Part shown: piece by piece, positions 1 through 9,155 of the stretch | How the letters are laid out: each line of letters begins with the position of its first letter | Numbering within the stretch: position 1 is the stretch's first letter | DNA from: Betaproteobacteria bacterium | Lineage (GTDB): Bacteria; Pseudomonadota; Gammaproteobacteria; Burkholderiales; SG8-41 | NCBI GenBank assembly: GCA_025363575.1 | Contig: JANYDM010000086.1 | Coordinates: forward strand, 1 to 64,000 | Direction of reading: 5' to 3' | DNA length: 64,000 nt | Notes under the pieces: model-generated | The model's database searches: none | Told to the model about the DNA's origin: nothing | Seen by the model: only the letters and a program-made list of their open reading frames with translations | Made by a program: the position numbers and the translations under genes

Positions 1-96
1 CCATACTCCATCGTCGTGCGTGACGCAGCGCCCCGCAATCGCCGCCCGCACGAAAGGCGGTCGAACGAAAGCGAAAGTTTTTTCACTTCTGGAATC

Positions 97-173
97 TGGC
101 GCGCCCGGCCCGATTCGAACGGGCGACCTTCGGCTTCGGAGGCCGACACTCTATCCAGCTGAGCTACGGGCGC
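97..173 (-). tRNA. tRNA-Arg (anticodon CCG)
   Basis: Read on the minus strand, this is a complete 77-nt cloverleaf. The acceptor stem pairs GCGCCCG with CGGGCGC. The seven-base anticodon loop CTCCGAA gives anticodon CCG, which reads the arginine codon CGG. The T arm is GCCCG-TTCGAAT-CGGGC, the discriminator base is G (position 100), and CCA is encoded at 97-99. No integrase or direct repeat was seen beside it, so there is no sign that it serves as an attachment site here. Confidence 0.97.
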
Positions 174-197
174 GGTGCAGGGGGTTACAGCGCGGCT

Positions 198-227
198 AGG
201 ATAGTCGTTTTCCCTGCTAGCGTCCAA
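198..227 (-). promoter_or_regulatory. Probable sigma70 promoter of tRNA-Arg
   Basis: On the minus strand TTGGAC (222-227) and TATCCT (198-203) are separated by 18 bp. The expected transcription start lies about 20 nt before the mature tRNA 5' end at 173. Identified by eye only. Confidence 0.5.
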
Positions 228-247
228 CCGGAAACGGCCCTGTGCGT

Positions 248-277
248 TTTACGGCGCGCGGCGATTGCCGCTATAAT
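248..277 (+). promoter_or_regulatory. Probable sigma70 promoter of the cytochrome c gene
   Basis: TTTACG (248-253) and a consensus TATAAT (272-277) are 18 bp apart. A start near 284 would give a leader of about 30 nt containing the CAGGAAA ribosome-binding site just before the ATG at 314. It lies back to back with the tRNA promoter. Confidence 0.55.
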
Positions 278-313
278 GTGCGCCTTGCCAACGCGTTGCC
301 GCAGGAAAATGCC

Positions 314-856
314 ATGAGCGAAGTCCACGCCGGGGAGCACTCCTCGCCCATCAAGACACCAAAACAGCTGATCACCGTCATCGTGCTGTCATTCCTGGTG
401 CCTATCGTGCTGATCGTTATTCTGTCGCAGTTGATAACCACCGGCATTCATACGGACAAAACGCATGCGGGTGCTTCCTCCGACGAAGCGGTCATCGCCC
501 GCATCAAGCCGGTGGGACAAATCGAAGTCACCGACCCGAACGCCCCCGTCGTCGAGAAATCCGGCAAGGAAATCGTCGACGCGGTCTGTTCGGCCTGTCA
601 TGCCACCGGCGCCCTCAATGCGCCCAAGATCGGCGACAAGGCGCAGTGGGGCCCTCACCTTGGCGTCGGCCTCGACCACCTGACGCAGAACGCGATCAAG
701 GGCGTGCGCCAGATGCCGCCGCGTGGCGGCAATCCTGACCTGACTGACACAGAAATCGCGCGCGCCATCGTTTTCATGGCGAACCAGTCGGGCGCGAGCT
801 TCAAAGAGCCCGCCGCGAAAGCTGCTGCCGCGCCCGCCAAGAGCAAATCAAAATAA
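314..856 (+). CDS. Membrane-anchored class I cytochrome c (c5-type)
   Basis: The 180-residue protein has one N-terminal membrane segment (about residues 19-42), a linker and a mono-heme cytochrome c domain. The heme site is CSACH (Cys92, Cys95, His96); Met134 in the QMPPRGG segment is the likely axial ligand. The tail is rich in Ala, Lys and Pro. It probably shuttles electrons in the periplasm while tethered to the inner membrane. The ATG at 314 is chosen over an upstream in-frame start at 242 because CAGGAAA lies just before it and a TATAAT box falls inside the longer reading. The specific redox partner cannot be told. Confidence 0.88.
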   Translation: MSEVHAGEHSSPIKTPKQLITVIVLSFLVPIVLIVILSQLITTGIHTDKTHAGASSDEAVIARIKPVGQIEVTDPNAPVVEKSGKEIVDAVCSACHATGALNAPKIGDKAQWGPHLGVGLDHLTQNAIKGVRQMPPRGGNPDLTDTEIARAIVFMANQSGASFKEPAAKAAAAPAKSKSK

Positions 857-876
857 ACCGCTCCGCGGTCATCGGC

Positions 877-904
877 AAGGCGCAGACAAGTCTGCGCCTT
901 TTTT
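877..904 (+). terminator. Rho-independent terminator after the cytochrome c gene
   Basis: A perfect 10-bp stem AAGGCGCAGA / TCTGCGCCTT closes a CAAG loop and runs into a T tract at 899-905. It separates the cytochrome gene from the Bug-peptidase pair downstream. Confidence 0.88.
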
Positions 905-939
905 GTCGGCGCGGTGCGTCATACGCAAGTGAGCATGCG

Positions 940-1911
940 ATGAACATAGTACGTTGCAGTCTTCAGCTACTGGCCTGCCTGGCCTTTTCAGCCCACGCGC
1001 AAACGCCGGCGACCGCTTATCCGGCTAAATTCGTGCGCTTGATCGTTCCCTATGCGCCCGGCGGCAGCTCGGACGTGCTCGCGCGCACGCTGGCGCAGAA
1101 ACTCGGCGGCACGCTGGGCCAGACCTTCGTCATAGACAATCGTCCGGGCGCAGGCAGCATGGTGGGCACCGATATTGCCGCGAAGGCGATGCCCGACGGC
1201 TACACGATAATTTTGTCGGACATGCCGCACACCATCAACCCGAGCATCTACGCCAAGGTGCCGTATGACCCGATCAGGGATTTCGCGCCGGTCACGACGA
1301 TAGGCGTCTCGCCGATGTTTCTGTTCGTCAACCCTGCCGTGAAAGCGCAGAACGTCAAAGAGTTCATCGCGCTCGCGAAAGCACAGCCGGGAAAGATCGC
1401 AATTGCATCCGGCGGCACCGGCGCAACGACGCATCTGATGGCCGAGTTGCTGCAAAGCCACGCCGGTATCCGGCTGACGCATGTGCCCTATAAAGGCGCC
1501 GGTCCCGCGCTAACCGATGTCATCGCGGGACAGATTCCGGCAACATTCACGTCGATGGCGACCGCCGCGCCATTCGCGCAATCCGGGCGCCTGCGCATAC
1601 TCGGCGTGACCAGCGCCAAACGTATGGCAGCTTTTCCCGACGTGCCGACGTTCGAGGAAAGCGGTGTCGCCGGCATGGTCGTCGAACACTGGTGGGGGGT
1701 AATGGCGCCAGCCGGCGTGCCCAAGACTATTGTCGACAAGCTCAACAATGCAATCGTCAATGCGGTGAACGCCGCCGACGTGCGCGAGAAATTTAATGTG
1801 CTCGCGGTCGAGCCGCGCACCGGCACGCCGCAGCAGTTTCGCGCGCTGCTTGAGTCCGACGTCGCGCGCTGGGCCAAAGTAGTCAAGGATGCCGGCATCA
1901 AGATCGAATAG
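940..1911 (+). CDS. Bug/TctC-family periplasmic solute-binding protein
   Basis: A 323-residue protein with a signal peptide ending near SAHAQ and the full family pattern: the strand RLIVPYAPGGSSD, the anion-binding VIDNRPGAGSMVGTD segment, the HVPYKGAGPALTD segment and a C-terminal AKVVKDAGIKIE. Bug proteins are receptors of tripartite tricarboxylate transporters and bind small carboxylates in the periplasm. No TctA or TctB membrane gene is present, which is usual for the many orphan Bug genes of Burkholderiales. It is followed after 16 nt by an M28 peptidase, so the two are probably co-transcribed; the ligand may be amino-acid or peptide derived. Confidence 0.92.
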   Translation: MNIVRCSLQLLACLAFSAHAQTPATAYPAKFVRLIVPYAPGGSSDVLARTLAQKLGGTLGQTFVIDNRPGAGSMVGTDIAAKAMPDGYTIILSDMPHTINPSIYAKVPYDPIRDFAPVTTIGVSPMFLFVNPAVKAQNVKEFIALAKAQPGKIAIASGGTGATTHLMAELLQSHAGIRLTHVPYKGAGPALTDVIAGQIPATFTSMATAAPFAQSGRLRILGVTSAKRMAAFPDVPTFEESGVAGMVVEHWWGVMAPAGVPKTIVDKLNNAIVNAVNAADVREKFNVLAVEPRTGTPQQFRALLESDVARWAKVVKDAGIKIE

Positions 1912-1927
1912 ATACCTGCGCTTTGCC

Positions 1928-3205
1928 ATGAACAAGCATGAAACACTCCTGACGCCGGCACTCGCCTCACTCGCTGCGGATAGCCGATTGCAACGCGACT
2001 TTGCGGCGATTTGCGATTGCGGCGGCAGGCGTGCCGGCACTGACGGAGAAAAAGCGGCGCTCGAACTGGTGCGCGACTGCCTCGCTGCCATCAACGACCA
2101 TGCTGCGATTGAAGAAGTCAGTTACGCAGGCTGGCGGTGTTCGAAGTCCAGCCTCGCGCTCGCGGACGGTACTGAACTCGTCTGCAATGCATTGCTGGGA
2201 TCGGCACCCACCCCGGGACTGGCCGCCGAAGTCGTCGATCTCGGGCGTGGCACACCTGAGGATTTTTCGCAACACGAGCATGTCATCGCAGGCCGTTGCG
2301 TGCTGGTACGGCACGAGTATCCGTTCTCGCCCACCCATATTCATCGCCGCAGTAAATTGGGCTGGGCAATGGAGCGCGGCGCCGCGGCATTCATCATCGC
2401 TAGCCCGCTGCAGAACGCCGGGCCGTTATCCGGGTCGTCCGGCCGGGGCGGCGCCGCAGGCATACCCGCAGTAGCCACCGATTTTGAATCGGCAGCACGC
2501 CTGGCGGCGAATGGCGCGCAGCACGCGCGTGTGCATCTGCAGGTCGCGGGCGAAGACTACGCGGCAAAAACCGGCGTCGTTCTGCTCGACCTGCCCGGGC
2601 AAACGGAACAACGCATCGTTTTAAGCGCACACATCGATGGTCACGATCTCGCCGAAAGCGCGATGGACAACGCGACGGGCGTGGCAGTCGTGCTGGCCGT
2701 GACGCGTGCATTCGCGCCACTGGTAAAGGACTGCCGGCGCGGGCTCCGGATCTGCGTGTTCAGCGCCGAGGAATGGGCGCTCGCCGGTTCGCGCGAGTAT
2801 CTCGACCGCATGCCTGCCGCCGAACGGGCGGCGATTGCCCTGAACATCAATCTCGACACCGTCGGCGGCGACACGCAGTGGACAGCGTTGACCAGCGAGT
2901 TTCCGCGTCTCGAGCCGTTCGTGCGCGAAAGCGCGGCAGCAGCCGGCATGCCGCTCGGCACTTACGCGCCCATGATGTCGAACTCCGATCATTATAATTT
3001 TGCGCGCCACGACATACCGGCGCTGCGGCTGGTGGCCGGGTTCGATCGCCCGCAAAGCAATATCCGCTTCATCCTCACGCGCGGCGATACACGCGACAAA
3101 GTCGCACCGCACGAACTCATCTCAGCCGCGCGCCTGACGGCCGTACTGCTGGCGCGCGCGCTGACTGCGGACGATGCGGAAATGACCGCGCTGAGATCAC
3201 GCTGA
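1928..3205 (+). CDS. M28-family zinc metallopeptidase
   Basis: A 425-residue protein with the M28 metal-binding pattern: His and Asp in SAHIDGHD and the following SAMDNATG, the Glu pair in SAEEWALAG, Asp in NLDTVGGD and His in NSDHYNFARHD. A PA-like insert separates the N-terminal part from the catalytic core. No signal peptide is visible, so it is probably a cytoplasmic aminopeptidase or amidohydrolase. The ATG at 1928 is preferred; the upstream in-frame ATG at 1889 lies inside the Bug gene. Its stop overlaps the apaH start by one base. Confidence 0.85.
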   Translation: MNKHETLLTPALASLAADSRLQRDFAAICDCGGRRAGTDGEKAALELVRDCLAAINDHAAIEEVSYAGWRCSKSSLALADGTELVCNALLGSAPTPGLAAEVVDLGRGTPEDFSQHEHVIAGRCVLVRHEYPFSPTHIHRRSKLGWAMERGAAAFIIASPLQNAGPLSGSSGRGGAAGIPAVATDFESAARLAANGAQHARVHLQVAGEDYAAKTGVVLLDLPGQTEQRIVLSAHIDGHDLAESAMDNATGVAVVLAVTRAFAPLVKDCRRGLRICVFSAEEWALAGSREYLDRMPAAERAAIALNINLDTVGGDTQWTALTSEFPRLEPFVRESAAAAGMPLGTYAPMMSNSDHYNFARHDIPALRLVAGFDRPQSNIRFILTRGDTRDKVAPHELISAARLTAVLLARALTADDAEMTALRSR

Positions 3206-4017
3206 TGGCGACTTACGCGATCGGCGATATCCAGGGCTGCTATTCGACGTTCCGGCGGCTGCTCGATCAAATCCGCTTCGAGCCAGCACGCGATCGTTTG
3301 TGGCTCGTCGGCGACCTGATCAATCGCGGACCGCAATCGCTCGCGACCCTGCGTTTCGTCAAACAACTGGGCGCGCGCGCCGTTACTGTGCTCGGCAATC
3401 ACGATCTGCATCTGCTGGTCGTCGCGGCGGGCCACGTCAGGCAGCACAGCGGTGACACGCTGACCGCGATACTTCGCGCGCCCGATCGCGACGAATTGCT
3501 GGACTGGCTGCGCCGCCGGAAAATGATGCACGCGGCCGGCCGCTACGCGCTCGTGCACGCAGGCTTATTGCCGCAGTGGCCGCTAACGAAGGCGCTCGCG
3601 CTCGCGCGCGAGGTCGAGGCCGCACTGCAAGGCGACGACTGCGACGATTTCCTGCGTCAGATGTACGGCAACCAGCCCGACCGCTGGCGCGACGATCTGA
3701 CCGGCATCGACCGGTTGCGCGTCATCACCAATGTATTCACACGCCTGCGCCTGTGCACCCCCGCTGGCCAAATGGAATTCAAGCACAAAGGTGCGCCGAT
3801 CGGCCTGCCGCGCGGTTTCCAGCCGTGGTTCAAGGCCCCGCGCCGCCGCAATCGCACCGCGATCATTCTGTTCGGGCATTGGGCGGCGCTGGGTTTGTAC
3901 AATGATTCGAATGTGGTCTGCCTCGACACGGGCTGCGTGTGGGGCCGCGCACTGACTGCGTTCAGGCTGGCGGACGGGAAGATTTTCCAGTGCGCCGCTG
4001 CGGCGCGCGCAGATTGA
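3205..4017 (+). CDS. apaH: Bis(5'-nucleosyl)-tetraphosphatase, symmetrical
   Basis: This 270-residue metallophosphoesterase cleaves diadenosine tetraphosphate symmetrically to two ADP, limiting the stress nucleotide Ap4A. The expected motifs are present: GDIQGC at the N-terminus, GDLINRGP, GNHDLHLL and the C-terminal FGHWAALG. Length matches the family. Translation is probably coupled to the upstream peptidase (TGATG junction). Its last 56 bases overlap the 3' end of the convergent acyltransferase gene. Confidence 0.95.
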   Translation: MATYAIGDIQGCYSTFRRLLDQIRFEPARDRLWLVGDLINRGPQSLATLRFVKQLGARAVTVLGNHDLHLLVVAAGHVRQHSGDTLTAILRAPDRDELLDWLRRRKMMHAAGRYALVHAGLLPQWPLTKALALAREVEAALQGDDCDDFLRQMYGNQPDRWRDDLTGIDRLRVITNVFTRLRLCTPAGQMEFKHKGAPIGLPRGFQPWFKAPRRRNRTAIILFGHWAALGLYNDSNVVCLDTGCVWGRALTAFRLADGKIFQCAAAARAD

Positions 4018-4762
4018 GCGCGGCGGCGATGGCGTGCCCCGCCTCGTAGGCCAGATCGCGCCGGTGGCGGCCCGCGCTCGCGAGCGGCCGCAGAAATTGC
4101 AGGTGCACGTGTATCACCGGTTGCGTCAGCATCAGGCGCAACGAATCGAGCAGCGATTTCTCGCCCTCATAGTCCGCTTCGCTGCACAGGCTGCCGTCGT
4201 CGCGCGTGTAGCGGATTGCGACCGGAAACAGCCTGGCGCCGCATGCGAGCGCCGGCTGCAGCAGCGAAGAATGAAACGGCAGCACGACGTCGCCGGAGGT
4301 CACCTTGCCTTCGGGGAACACGGCGAACGTGTCGCCGCGCTGCATGGCGGCGACGACCTGCGCGTTGACGCTGGCCGTGTGGCTGCGTTGCGTGCGTTCG
4401 ATGAATAAGGTGCCGCCCTGCGCGCACAGCCAGCCGATGACCGGCCAGCGACGAATCTCGGCTTTGGCAATGAAGCGAGCGGTGTACGCTGTATTGACCG
4501 CGAAAATATCGAGCCACGATATATGGTTGGCGACGACCATCGCCGGCAGGTCTTCAGCGCGCGGCGGCGTGCCGCTGATCCTGACGCGAACCGCGAGCAG
4601 CGCCAGCAATTCGCGCGAAAAACGCCGCACACGCGCGCGCCGCTGCGCGTCGCTGAGAAATGGCAGCACCACCGCGGCGATGAACAGCGCCCGCGCGACA
4701 TGCCCTACCAGTCTCAGGACGCGGAGCGCGCGCAGGCTTTCGGATGTCGTTTCGCTGGCCAC
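3962..4762 (-). CDS. plsC: 1-acyl-sn-glycerol-3-phosphate acyltransferase (PlsC family)
   Basis: A 266-residue membrane-associated acyltransferase of phospholipid synthesis, converting lysophosphatidate to phosphatidate. The catalytic NHISWLD (HX4D) motif, the substrate-binding FIERTQRS segment and FPEGKVTSGD are all present; the usual T of FPEGT is K. A hydrophobic segment sits at about residues 17-37. The gene ends inside the 3' end of apaH on the other strand. Other PlsC-like O-acyltransferases have the same motifs, so the exact acyl acceptor is an inference. Confidence 0.87.
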   Translation of the reverse strand: MASETTSESLRALRVLRLVGHVARALFIAAVVLPFLSDAQRRARVRRFSRELLALLAVRVRISGTPPRAEDLPAMVVANHISWLDIFAVNTAYTARFIAKAEIRRWPVIGWLCAQGGTLFIERTQRSHTASVNAQVVAAMQRGDTFAVFPEGKVTSGDVVLPFHSSLLQPALACGARLFPVAIRYTRDDGSLCSEADYEGEKSLLDSLRLMLTQPVIHVHLQFLRPLASAGRHRRDLAYEAGHAIAAALNLRAPQRRTGKSSRPPA

Positions 4763-4822
4763 GTGGTGGCTACTCAGGACGTGACGCGTGCAGTGTTCGC
4801 CGCCCGCACGAGTACGGGCTCT

Positions 4823-5758
4823 CTACCAGATTGGCTTACCGAAATTCTGCTGATAGCGCGCGGCAATGTCGGCGCGCGTGAACTGATGGTTCTGCCCGCC
4901 ACGCTGCGAAATCTTCAGCGCGCCGAGCAGCGAGGCGAGGCAGCCCGTCACTTCCCAGTCGAGCCCGTTGGCGATGCCGTACAGCAGACCGGCGCGATAG
5001 GCGTCGCCGCAGCCGGTCGGGTCGACGACTGCATCCGGCTGCGCGCACGGAATTTTGAGCTCGCGGCCGCCCGTGTGTATCACCGAGCCCTGGCCGCCCA
5101 GCGTCACGATCAGAGCCCGCAGGTTAGGCGCCAGCGCGGACAACGTCTTGCCGGTTTTTTCCTGCAGCATCTGCGCTTCGTAATCGTTGACCGTCAGGTA
5201 ATCCGCCTGACGCACGAAATCGAGCAGTTCCGGGCCGTCGAACATCGGTAACCCCTGACCGGGATCGAACACGAACGGGATGCCGGCCGCGTGAAATTCG
5301 CGCGCATGCTGCTGCATGCCGTCGCGGCCGTCGGGTGCCACGATACCGAGCGTAATGTCGCCGCCGGTATCTACATGATTATGGTGCGACAGGTTCATAG
5401 CCCCGGGATGGAATGCCGTGATCTGATTGTCGTCGAGATCGGTGGTGATGAAAGCCTGCGCCGTAAAAGTACCTGCGACCTGCCGCACGTACTGCCGCGA
5501 CAAGCCGAGCTGGTCGAGGCGCGCCGTATAAGGTTGCGCGTCGTCGCCGACGGTCGCCATGATCCGCGGCTGGCCGCCCAGCATATGCAGGTTGTACGCA
5601 ATGTTGCCGGCGCAGCCGCCGAACTCGCGGCGCATTTCGGGGACGAGAAACGCGACGTTGAGTATATGCAGCTTTTCGGGGAGGATCTGCTCCTTGAAGC
5701 GGCCCGGAAACACCATGATGGTGTCGTAGGCGATGGAGCCGCAAATCAACGTATTCAT
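4823..5758 (-). CDS. PfkB-family carbohydrate/nucleoside kinase
   Basis: A 311-residue ribokinase-type kinase with the N-terminal substrate motif GGCAGNIAYNLHMLGG and the C-terminal signature DPTGCGDAYRAG, whose Asp is the catalytic base. The family phosphorylates sugars or nucleosides with ATP; the sequence resembles the adenosine-kinase-like members common in proteobacteria, but the substrate is not fixed by motif. The ATG at 5758 is chosen over one 18 bases upstream because MNTLICGSIAYD is the canonical start. A consensus TATAAT on the minus strand (5785-5790) may be its -10 box. Confidence 0.85.
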   Translation of the reverse strand: MNTLICGSIAYDTIMVFPGRFKEQILPEKLHILNVAFLVPEMRREFGGCAGNIAYNLHMLGGQPRIMATVGDDAQPYTARLDQLGLSRQYVRQVAGTFTAQAFITTDLDDNQITAFHPGAMNLSHHNHVDTGGDITLGIVAPDGRDGMQQHAREFHAAGIPFVFDPGQGLPMFDGPELLDFVRQADYLTVNDYEAQMLQEKTGKTLSALAPNLRALIVTLGGQGSVIHTGGRELKIPCAQPDAVVDPTGCGDAYRAGLLYGIANGLDWEVTGCLASLLGALKISQRGGQNHQFTRADIAARYQQNFGKPIW

Positions 5759-5881
5759 GCGCGCTGTCCGTTGCAAAGGCGCGGATTATATCATCGGCGC
5801 GCATAGCCCCGCCGCACAAGCGGCGCCTGAATACGTTCTGCTATGATGGTTTGCACTACCAACTGCGGCGGGGAGCGGGAG

Positions 5882-6301
5882 ATGCTCGAAGAATTCAAGA
5901 AATTCGCCATGCGCGGCAACGTCATCGACATGGCGGTCGGCATCATCATCGGCGCGGCGTTTGGCAAGATCGTCGATTCTCTGGTGAAGGACCTGATCAT
6001 GCCGCCGATCGGCCTGCTGCTCGGCAAGGCCGATTTCACCAACCTGTTTTTCGTGATGAAGAATGGTCTGCCCGCGGGCCCCTACCTGTCGCTGGAGGCC
6101 GCGCAAAAAGCCGGCGCCGTGACGTTCAACTACGGGATCTTCATCAATACGTGCATCGGCTTTCTGATCGTCGCGTTTGCGGTCTTCATGCTCATCCGCG
6201 CGGTCAATCGCCTGGAGGGAGCGGCGCCGCCCGCGCCACCCGCGCCTACGCCCGAGGAAGTCGTGCTGTTGCGCGAAATTCGCGATGCGTTGAAGAAGTA
6301 A
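5882..6301 (+). CDS. mscL: Large-conductance mechanosensitive channel MscL
   Basis: A 139-residue channel subunit that opens under membrane tension to release solutes on osmotic downshock; it works as a homopentamer in the inner membrane. The N-terminal helix [20 protein letters not shown]1 with the [12 protein letters not shown] gate region, the periplasmic loop, TM2 and the charged C-terminal helix are all present. The ATG at 5882 follows the strong ribosome-binding site GGGGAGCGGGAG; in-frame start codons further upstream would add residues not found in the family. Confidence 0.97.
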   Translation: MLEEFKKFAMRGNVIDMAVGIIIGAAFGKIVDSLVKDLIMPPIGLLLGKADFTNLFFVMKNGLPAGPYLSLEAAQKAGAVTFNYGIFINTCIGFLIVAFAVFMLIRAVNRLEGAAPPAPPAPTPEEVVLLREIRDALKK

Positions 6302-6324
6302 CGCGCCGGGCCGGCCTTGTGGCG

Positions 6325-6717
6325 TTATCCCGCGAGTAGCGGGATGCTATTGCCGAAGAGCATGATCAGCCACACGGCGATCGCATTGATCACGCTCAAC
6401 ATGACAGCGGCGCTGCCCAGGTCCTTCGCGCGTTTCGCCAGCACGTGGTTCTCGAGCGAAACGCGATCGGTGATCGCCTCAATCGCCGAATTGACGAGCT
6501 CGACGATCAGCACCAGCAGCAGGCTCGCCACCATCAGCGCCTTGCCGATGGCGCCGATGTGCATCGACAAAGCGAGCGGCGTCAGGGCGAGGGCGAGCAC
6601 GACCTCAAGACGGAATGCATCTTCGTACTTGAACGCAGCGGCGAAACCATCGAGCGCGTAAAACAACGCGTTCCACAAGCGCTTGATGCCGGTCTTGCCT
6701 TTATACGGGCTGTTCAT
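6325..6717 (-). CDS. dgkA: Diacylglycerol kinase DgkA
   Basis: A 130-residue inner-membrane kinase with three transmembrane helices that phosphorylates diacylglycerol to phosphatidate, recycling lipid from membrane-derived glycan synthesis. The family signature lies at ELVNSAIEAITDRVS, with KRAKDLGSAAV after it. The start at 6717 gives the usual length and begins MNSPYKG; the longer in-frame start at 6771 would run into the gcvPB 3' end. It is transcribed in the same direction as the gcv operon and may be read through from it. Confidence 0.93.
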   Translation of the reverse strand: MNSPYKGKTGIKRLWNALFYALDGFAAAFKYEDAFRLEVVLALALTPLALSMHIGAIGKALMVASLLLVLIVELVNSAIEAITDRVSLENHVLAKRAKDLGSAAVMLSVINAIAVWLIMLFGNSIPLLAG

Positions 6718-6771
6718 AGATAGTGTTCCCCGACGCAACGATGAAATGCGGGCAATGCAGTGCCGCGGCAA

Positions 6772-8223
6772 TCAAAGCGCCGCCGGCCGCCACGCCAGGT
6801 CGAGTTCGCGCGCGGCCTTCACATCATCGAGCCGGCGCACGGGCGTCGTGTGCGGCGCGGTTTTGGCGAGGTCCGGCTGCGCGCGTGCTTCGCGCAGGAT
6901 TTCGACCATGGCGCGCACGAAAGCATCCAGCGTCTGCTTCGATTCGGTTTCGGTCGGCTCGATCAGCAGGCATTCGGGCACGAGCAGCGGAAAATAAGTG
7001 GTCGGCGCGTGAAAGCCCTTGTCGAGCAGGCGCTTCGCGAAATCCATCGCGCTGACGCCGGTTTCGTCCTTGAGCTTTTTCAGCGTGACGATGAATTCAT
7101 GGCTCGCGCGCCGCGCCGGGAACGCGATGTCGAAGCCTGCCTTCTTCAACTCGACCATCAGGTAGTTGGCATTCAGCGTCGCGAATTCGGCGACCCTTTG
7201 CATACCTTCACGGCCGAGCAGCCGCGCATAGATATAAGCGCGCAGCAGCACGCCGGCATTGCCCATGTGCGCGGCGAGACGTCCGATCGAAAGCGGCACG
7301 TCACGCGTGTCCTGTAGCCGGTACTTGTCGCCGTCCTTCGCCACTATCGGCAACGGCAGGTAGGGCAGCAGCCGCGGTGCCACGCCGACCGGCCCCGCGC
7401 CGGGACCGCCGCCGCCGTGCGGCGTCGAGAAGGTCTTGTGCAAATTGATGTGAATCACATCGAACCCCATGTCGCCGGGCTTGACCTTGCCGAGTATCGC
7501 GTTGAGATTGGCGCCATCGTAGTACAACAGGCCGCCGGCATCGTGCACGATTTTCCGGATGTCGACGATAGATCGCTCGAAGACCCCCAGCGTCGACGGA
7601 TTAGTCAGCATCAGCCCGGCCGTTTGCGGCCCCACCGCGGCGGCCAGCGCCGCCAGCTCAACATTGCCATCGCGATCGGTGGGGATTTCTTTCACCGAAT
7701 AACCGCACATCACGGCCGACGCCGGGTTGGTGCCGTGCGCAGCATTCGGCACCAGTATCTCGCTGCGCGCGGTGTCGCCGCGTGCCGCGTGATAGGCGCG
7801 TATCATCGCCACCCCGGCGAACTCGCCCTGCGCGCCCGCCATCGGCGCCAAACTCACGCCGGTCATGCCAGTGACATCCTGCAGCATCTCCTGCAGCTCA
7901 AACATGCAGGCGAGGAAACCCTGGCCGGTATCCGCAGGTGCGTCCGGATGGCGCGCCAGAAACTGCGGCAGCATCGCCAGGTGATTGCACGCGCGCGGGT
8001 TGTATTTCATCGTGCACGAGCCAAGCGGATAAAAATGCGTGTCGATCGAAAAATTCAGCCTCGAAAGGTTAGTGTAGTGGCGCACCGCGTCCAGCTCGGA
8101 TACTTCAGGCAGCAGGGGCCGTGACGTGCGCCGGAATTTCTCAGGCAGCGCGGGCGCGACGGCAGCGCGCGGCATCTGCGACGCATTGCGCCGATGCGGC
8201 CGTGACAATTCGAAGATCAGCAA
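6772..8223 (-). CDS. gcvPB: Glycine dehydrogenase (decarboxylating) subunit 2, P-protein beta
   Basis: About 483 residues of the PLP-bearing half of the split P-protein, which decarboxylates glycine and passes aminomethyl to the lipoyl group of GcvH. The PLP lysine is in [18 protein letters not shown], and [11 protein letters not shown] and [12 protein letters not shown] are typical. The start is set at TTG 8223, preceded by GGAGAA, since an upstream extension to 8418 would overlap the GFA gene and look non-native. It is separated from gcvPA by tpx and the GFA gene, an unusual arrangement. Confidence 0.93.
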   Translation of the reverse strand: MLIFELSRPHRRNASQMPRAAVAPALPEKFRRTSRPLLPEVSELDAVRHYTNLSRLNFSIDTHFYPLGSCTMKYNPRACNHLAMLPQFLARHPDAPADTGQGFLACMFELQEMLQDVTGMTGVSLAPMAGAQGEFAGVAMIRAYHAARGDTARSEILVPNAAHGTNPASAVMCGYSVKEIPTDRDGNVELAALAAAVGPQTAGLMLTNPSTLGVFERSIVDIRKIVHDAGGLLYYDGANLNAILGKVKPGDMGFDVIHINLHKTFSTPHGGGGPGAGPVGVAPRLLPYLPLPIVAKDGDKYRLQDTRDVPLSIGRLAAHMGNAGVLLRAYIYARLLGREGMQRVAEFATLNANYLMVELKKAGFDIAFPARRASHEFIVTLKKLKDETGVSAMDFAKRLLDKGFHAPTTYFPLLVPECLLIEPTETESKQTLDAFVRAMVEILREARAQPDLAKTAPHTTPVRRLDDVKAARELDLAWRPAAL

Positions 8224-8237
8224 TTCTCCGCGCCTTC

Positions 8238-8612
8238 TTACGCGCCGACCACGGACATCGTCAGGCCGTCGACACGGCGCACCGGTACGCGCGACAGGTC
8301 CGCGCCGGCCAGGCAGTGGACGTTTACGCCGTAGTGGTCGGGTGCCGCGCGCTTGCGGTGAAACGTGTAGATGCCGCACACACTGCAGAAATAGTGGCGC
8401 GCTATGCGCGTGTTCCACTGGTACAGGCTCAGCTGGTCCTCCCCGCGCAAAATCCTGAGCCCCGATTCATGCACCTTATACATGACCGCGTTCTTCTTCA
8501 CGCACAAAGTACAGTCGCAGATCGTGAATTCATCCAGCGTACCGGTCACTTCGAATTGCACGGCGCCGCAATGACATGAACCCTGAAATACACCGCGTGG
8601 CCCGGTTTCCAT
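8238..8612 (-). CDS. GFA/CENP-V-type zinc protein (S-hydroxymethylglutathione synthase family)
   Basis: A 124-residue Mss4-like fold protein with zinc-binding cysteines in [18 protein letters not shown] and [11 protein letters not shown]. Members of this family include Gfa, which joins formaldehyde to glutathione, but most have no proven role. It sits between tpx and gcvPB in the glycine-cleavage operon with gaps of 14 and 23 nt, so co-expression with one-carbon metabolism is likely. Formaldehyde handling is only an inference from family and context. Confidence 0.8.
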   Translation of the reverse strand: METGPRGVFQGSCHCGAVQFEVTGTLDEFTICDCTLCVKKNAVMYKVHESGLRILRGEDQLSLYQWNTRIARHYFCSVCGIYTFHRKRAAPDHYGVNVHCLAGADLSRVPVRRVDGLTMSVVGA

Positions 8613-8635
8613 GGCGCGCGACGATGGCCGAAAAA

Positions 8636-9136
8636 TTACTTCAGCGCCGCGAGCGCCGCATCGTAGTCGGGCTCGTTCTTTATTTCGGGGACGAGCTGCG
8701 AATACTTGACCTTGTTGTTCTCGTCGAGCACGACCACCGCGCGTGCAGCCGCGCCTTTGAGCGGGCCGTCGGCAATGTCGACGCCGTACTGGGTGAGGAA
8801 ATCGCGGCTGTGCATGGTCGAGAGCGAGGTAACGTTGCTGATGCCTTCAGCTTCGCAGAAGCGCTTCATTGCGAACGGCAGGTCCGCCGAGATAACGAGC
8901 ACCACGGTGTTCGCGAGGCCGCCGGCCTTCTCGTTGAATTTGCGCGTTGACGTCTGGCACACCGGCGTGTCGAGACTCGGCACGATATTGAGCACTTTGC
9001 GTTTGCCGGCGAAATCCTTGAGGCCCACGTCTTTCAGATCTTTGCCGGTCAGCGTGAAGTCGGGTGCGGCATCGCCGGCTGTGGGGAAGTTGCCGGCAAC
9101 GTTGACGGGGTTGCCGCCTAGAGTAACGGTAGACAT
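8636..9136 (-). CDS. tpx: Thiol peroxidase (atypical 2-Cys peroxiredoxin)
   Basis: A 166-residue peroxiredoxin that reduces lipid and hydrogen peroxides using thioredoxin. The peroxidatic Cys60 lies in [16 protein letters not shown] and the resolving Cys94 in KRFCEAEG, as in Tpx. The ATG at 9136 follows AAGGAGAAATCG, an excellent ribosome-binding site; a 44-residue upstream extension is non-homologous and is rejected. It starts 19 nt after the gcvPA stop and is embedded in the glycine-cleavage operon. Confidence 0.95.
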   Translation of the reverse strand: MSTVTLGGNPVNVAGNFPTAGDAAPDFTLTGKDLKDVGLKDFAGKRKVLNIVPSLDTPVCQTSTRKFNEKAGGLANTVVLVISADLPFAMKRFCEAEGISNVTSLSTMHSRDFLTQYGVDIADGPLKGAAARAVVVLDENNKVKYSQLVPEIKNEPDYDAALAALK

Positions 9137-9155
9137 CGATTTCTCCTTGGTCGAA

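Noticed and set aside
6348..6366. Hairpin ATCCCGC-GAGTA-GCGGGAT near the mscL/dgkA ends
   Set aside because: It lies inside the dgkA 3' coding end and lacks a T tract, so it is not called a terminator.
8224..8418. Upstream extension of gcvPB
   Set aside because: Overlaps the GFA gene on the same strand and is Arg/Pro-rich; a TTG with GGAGAA upstream fits the family start.
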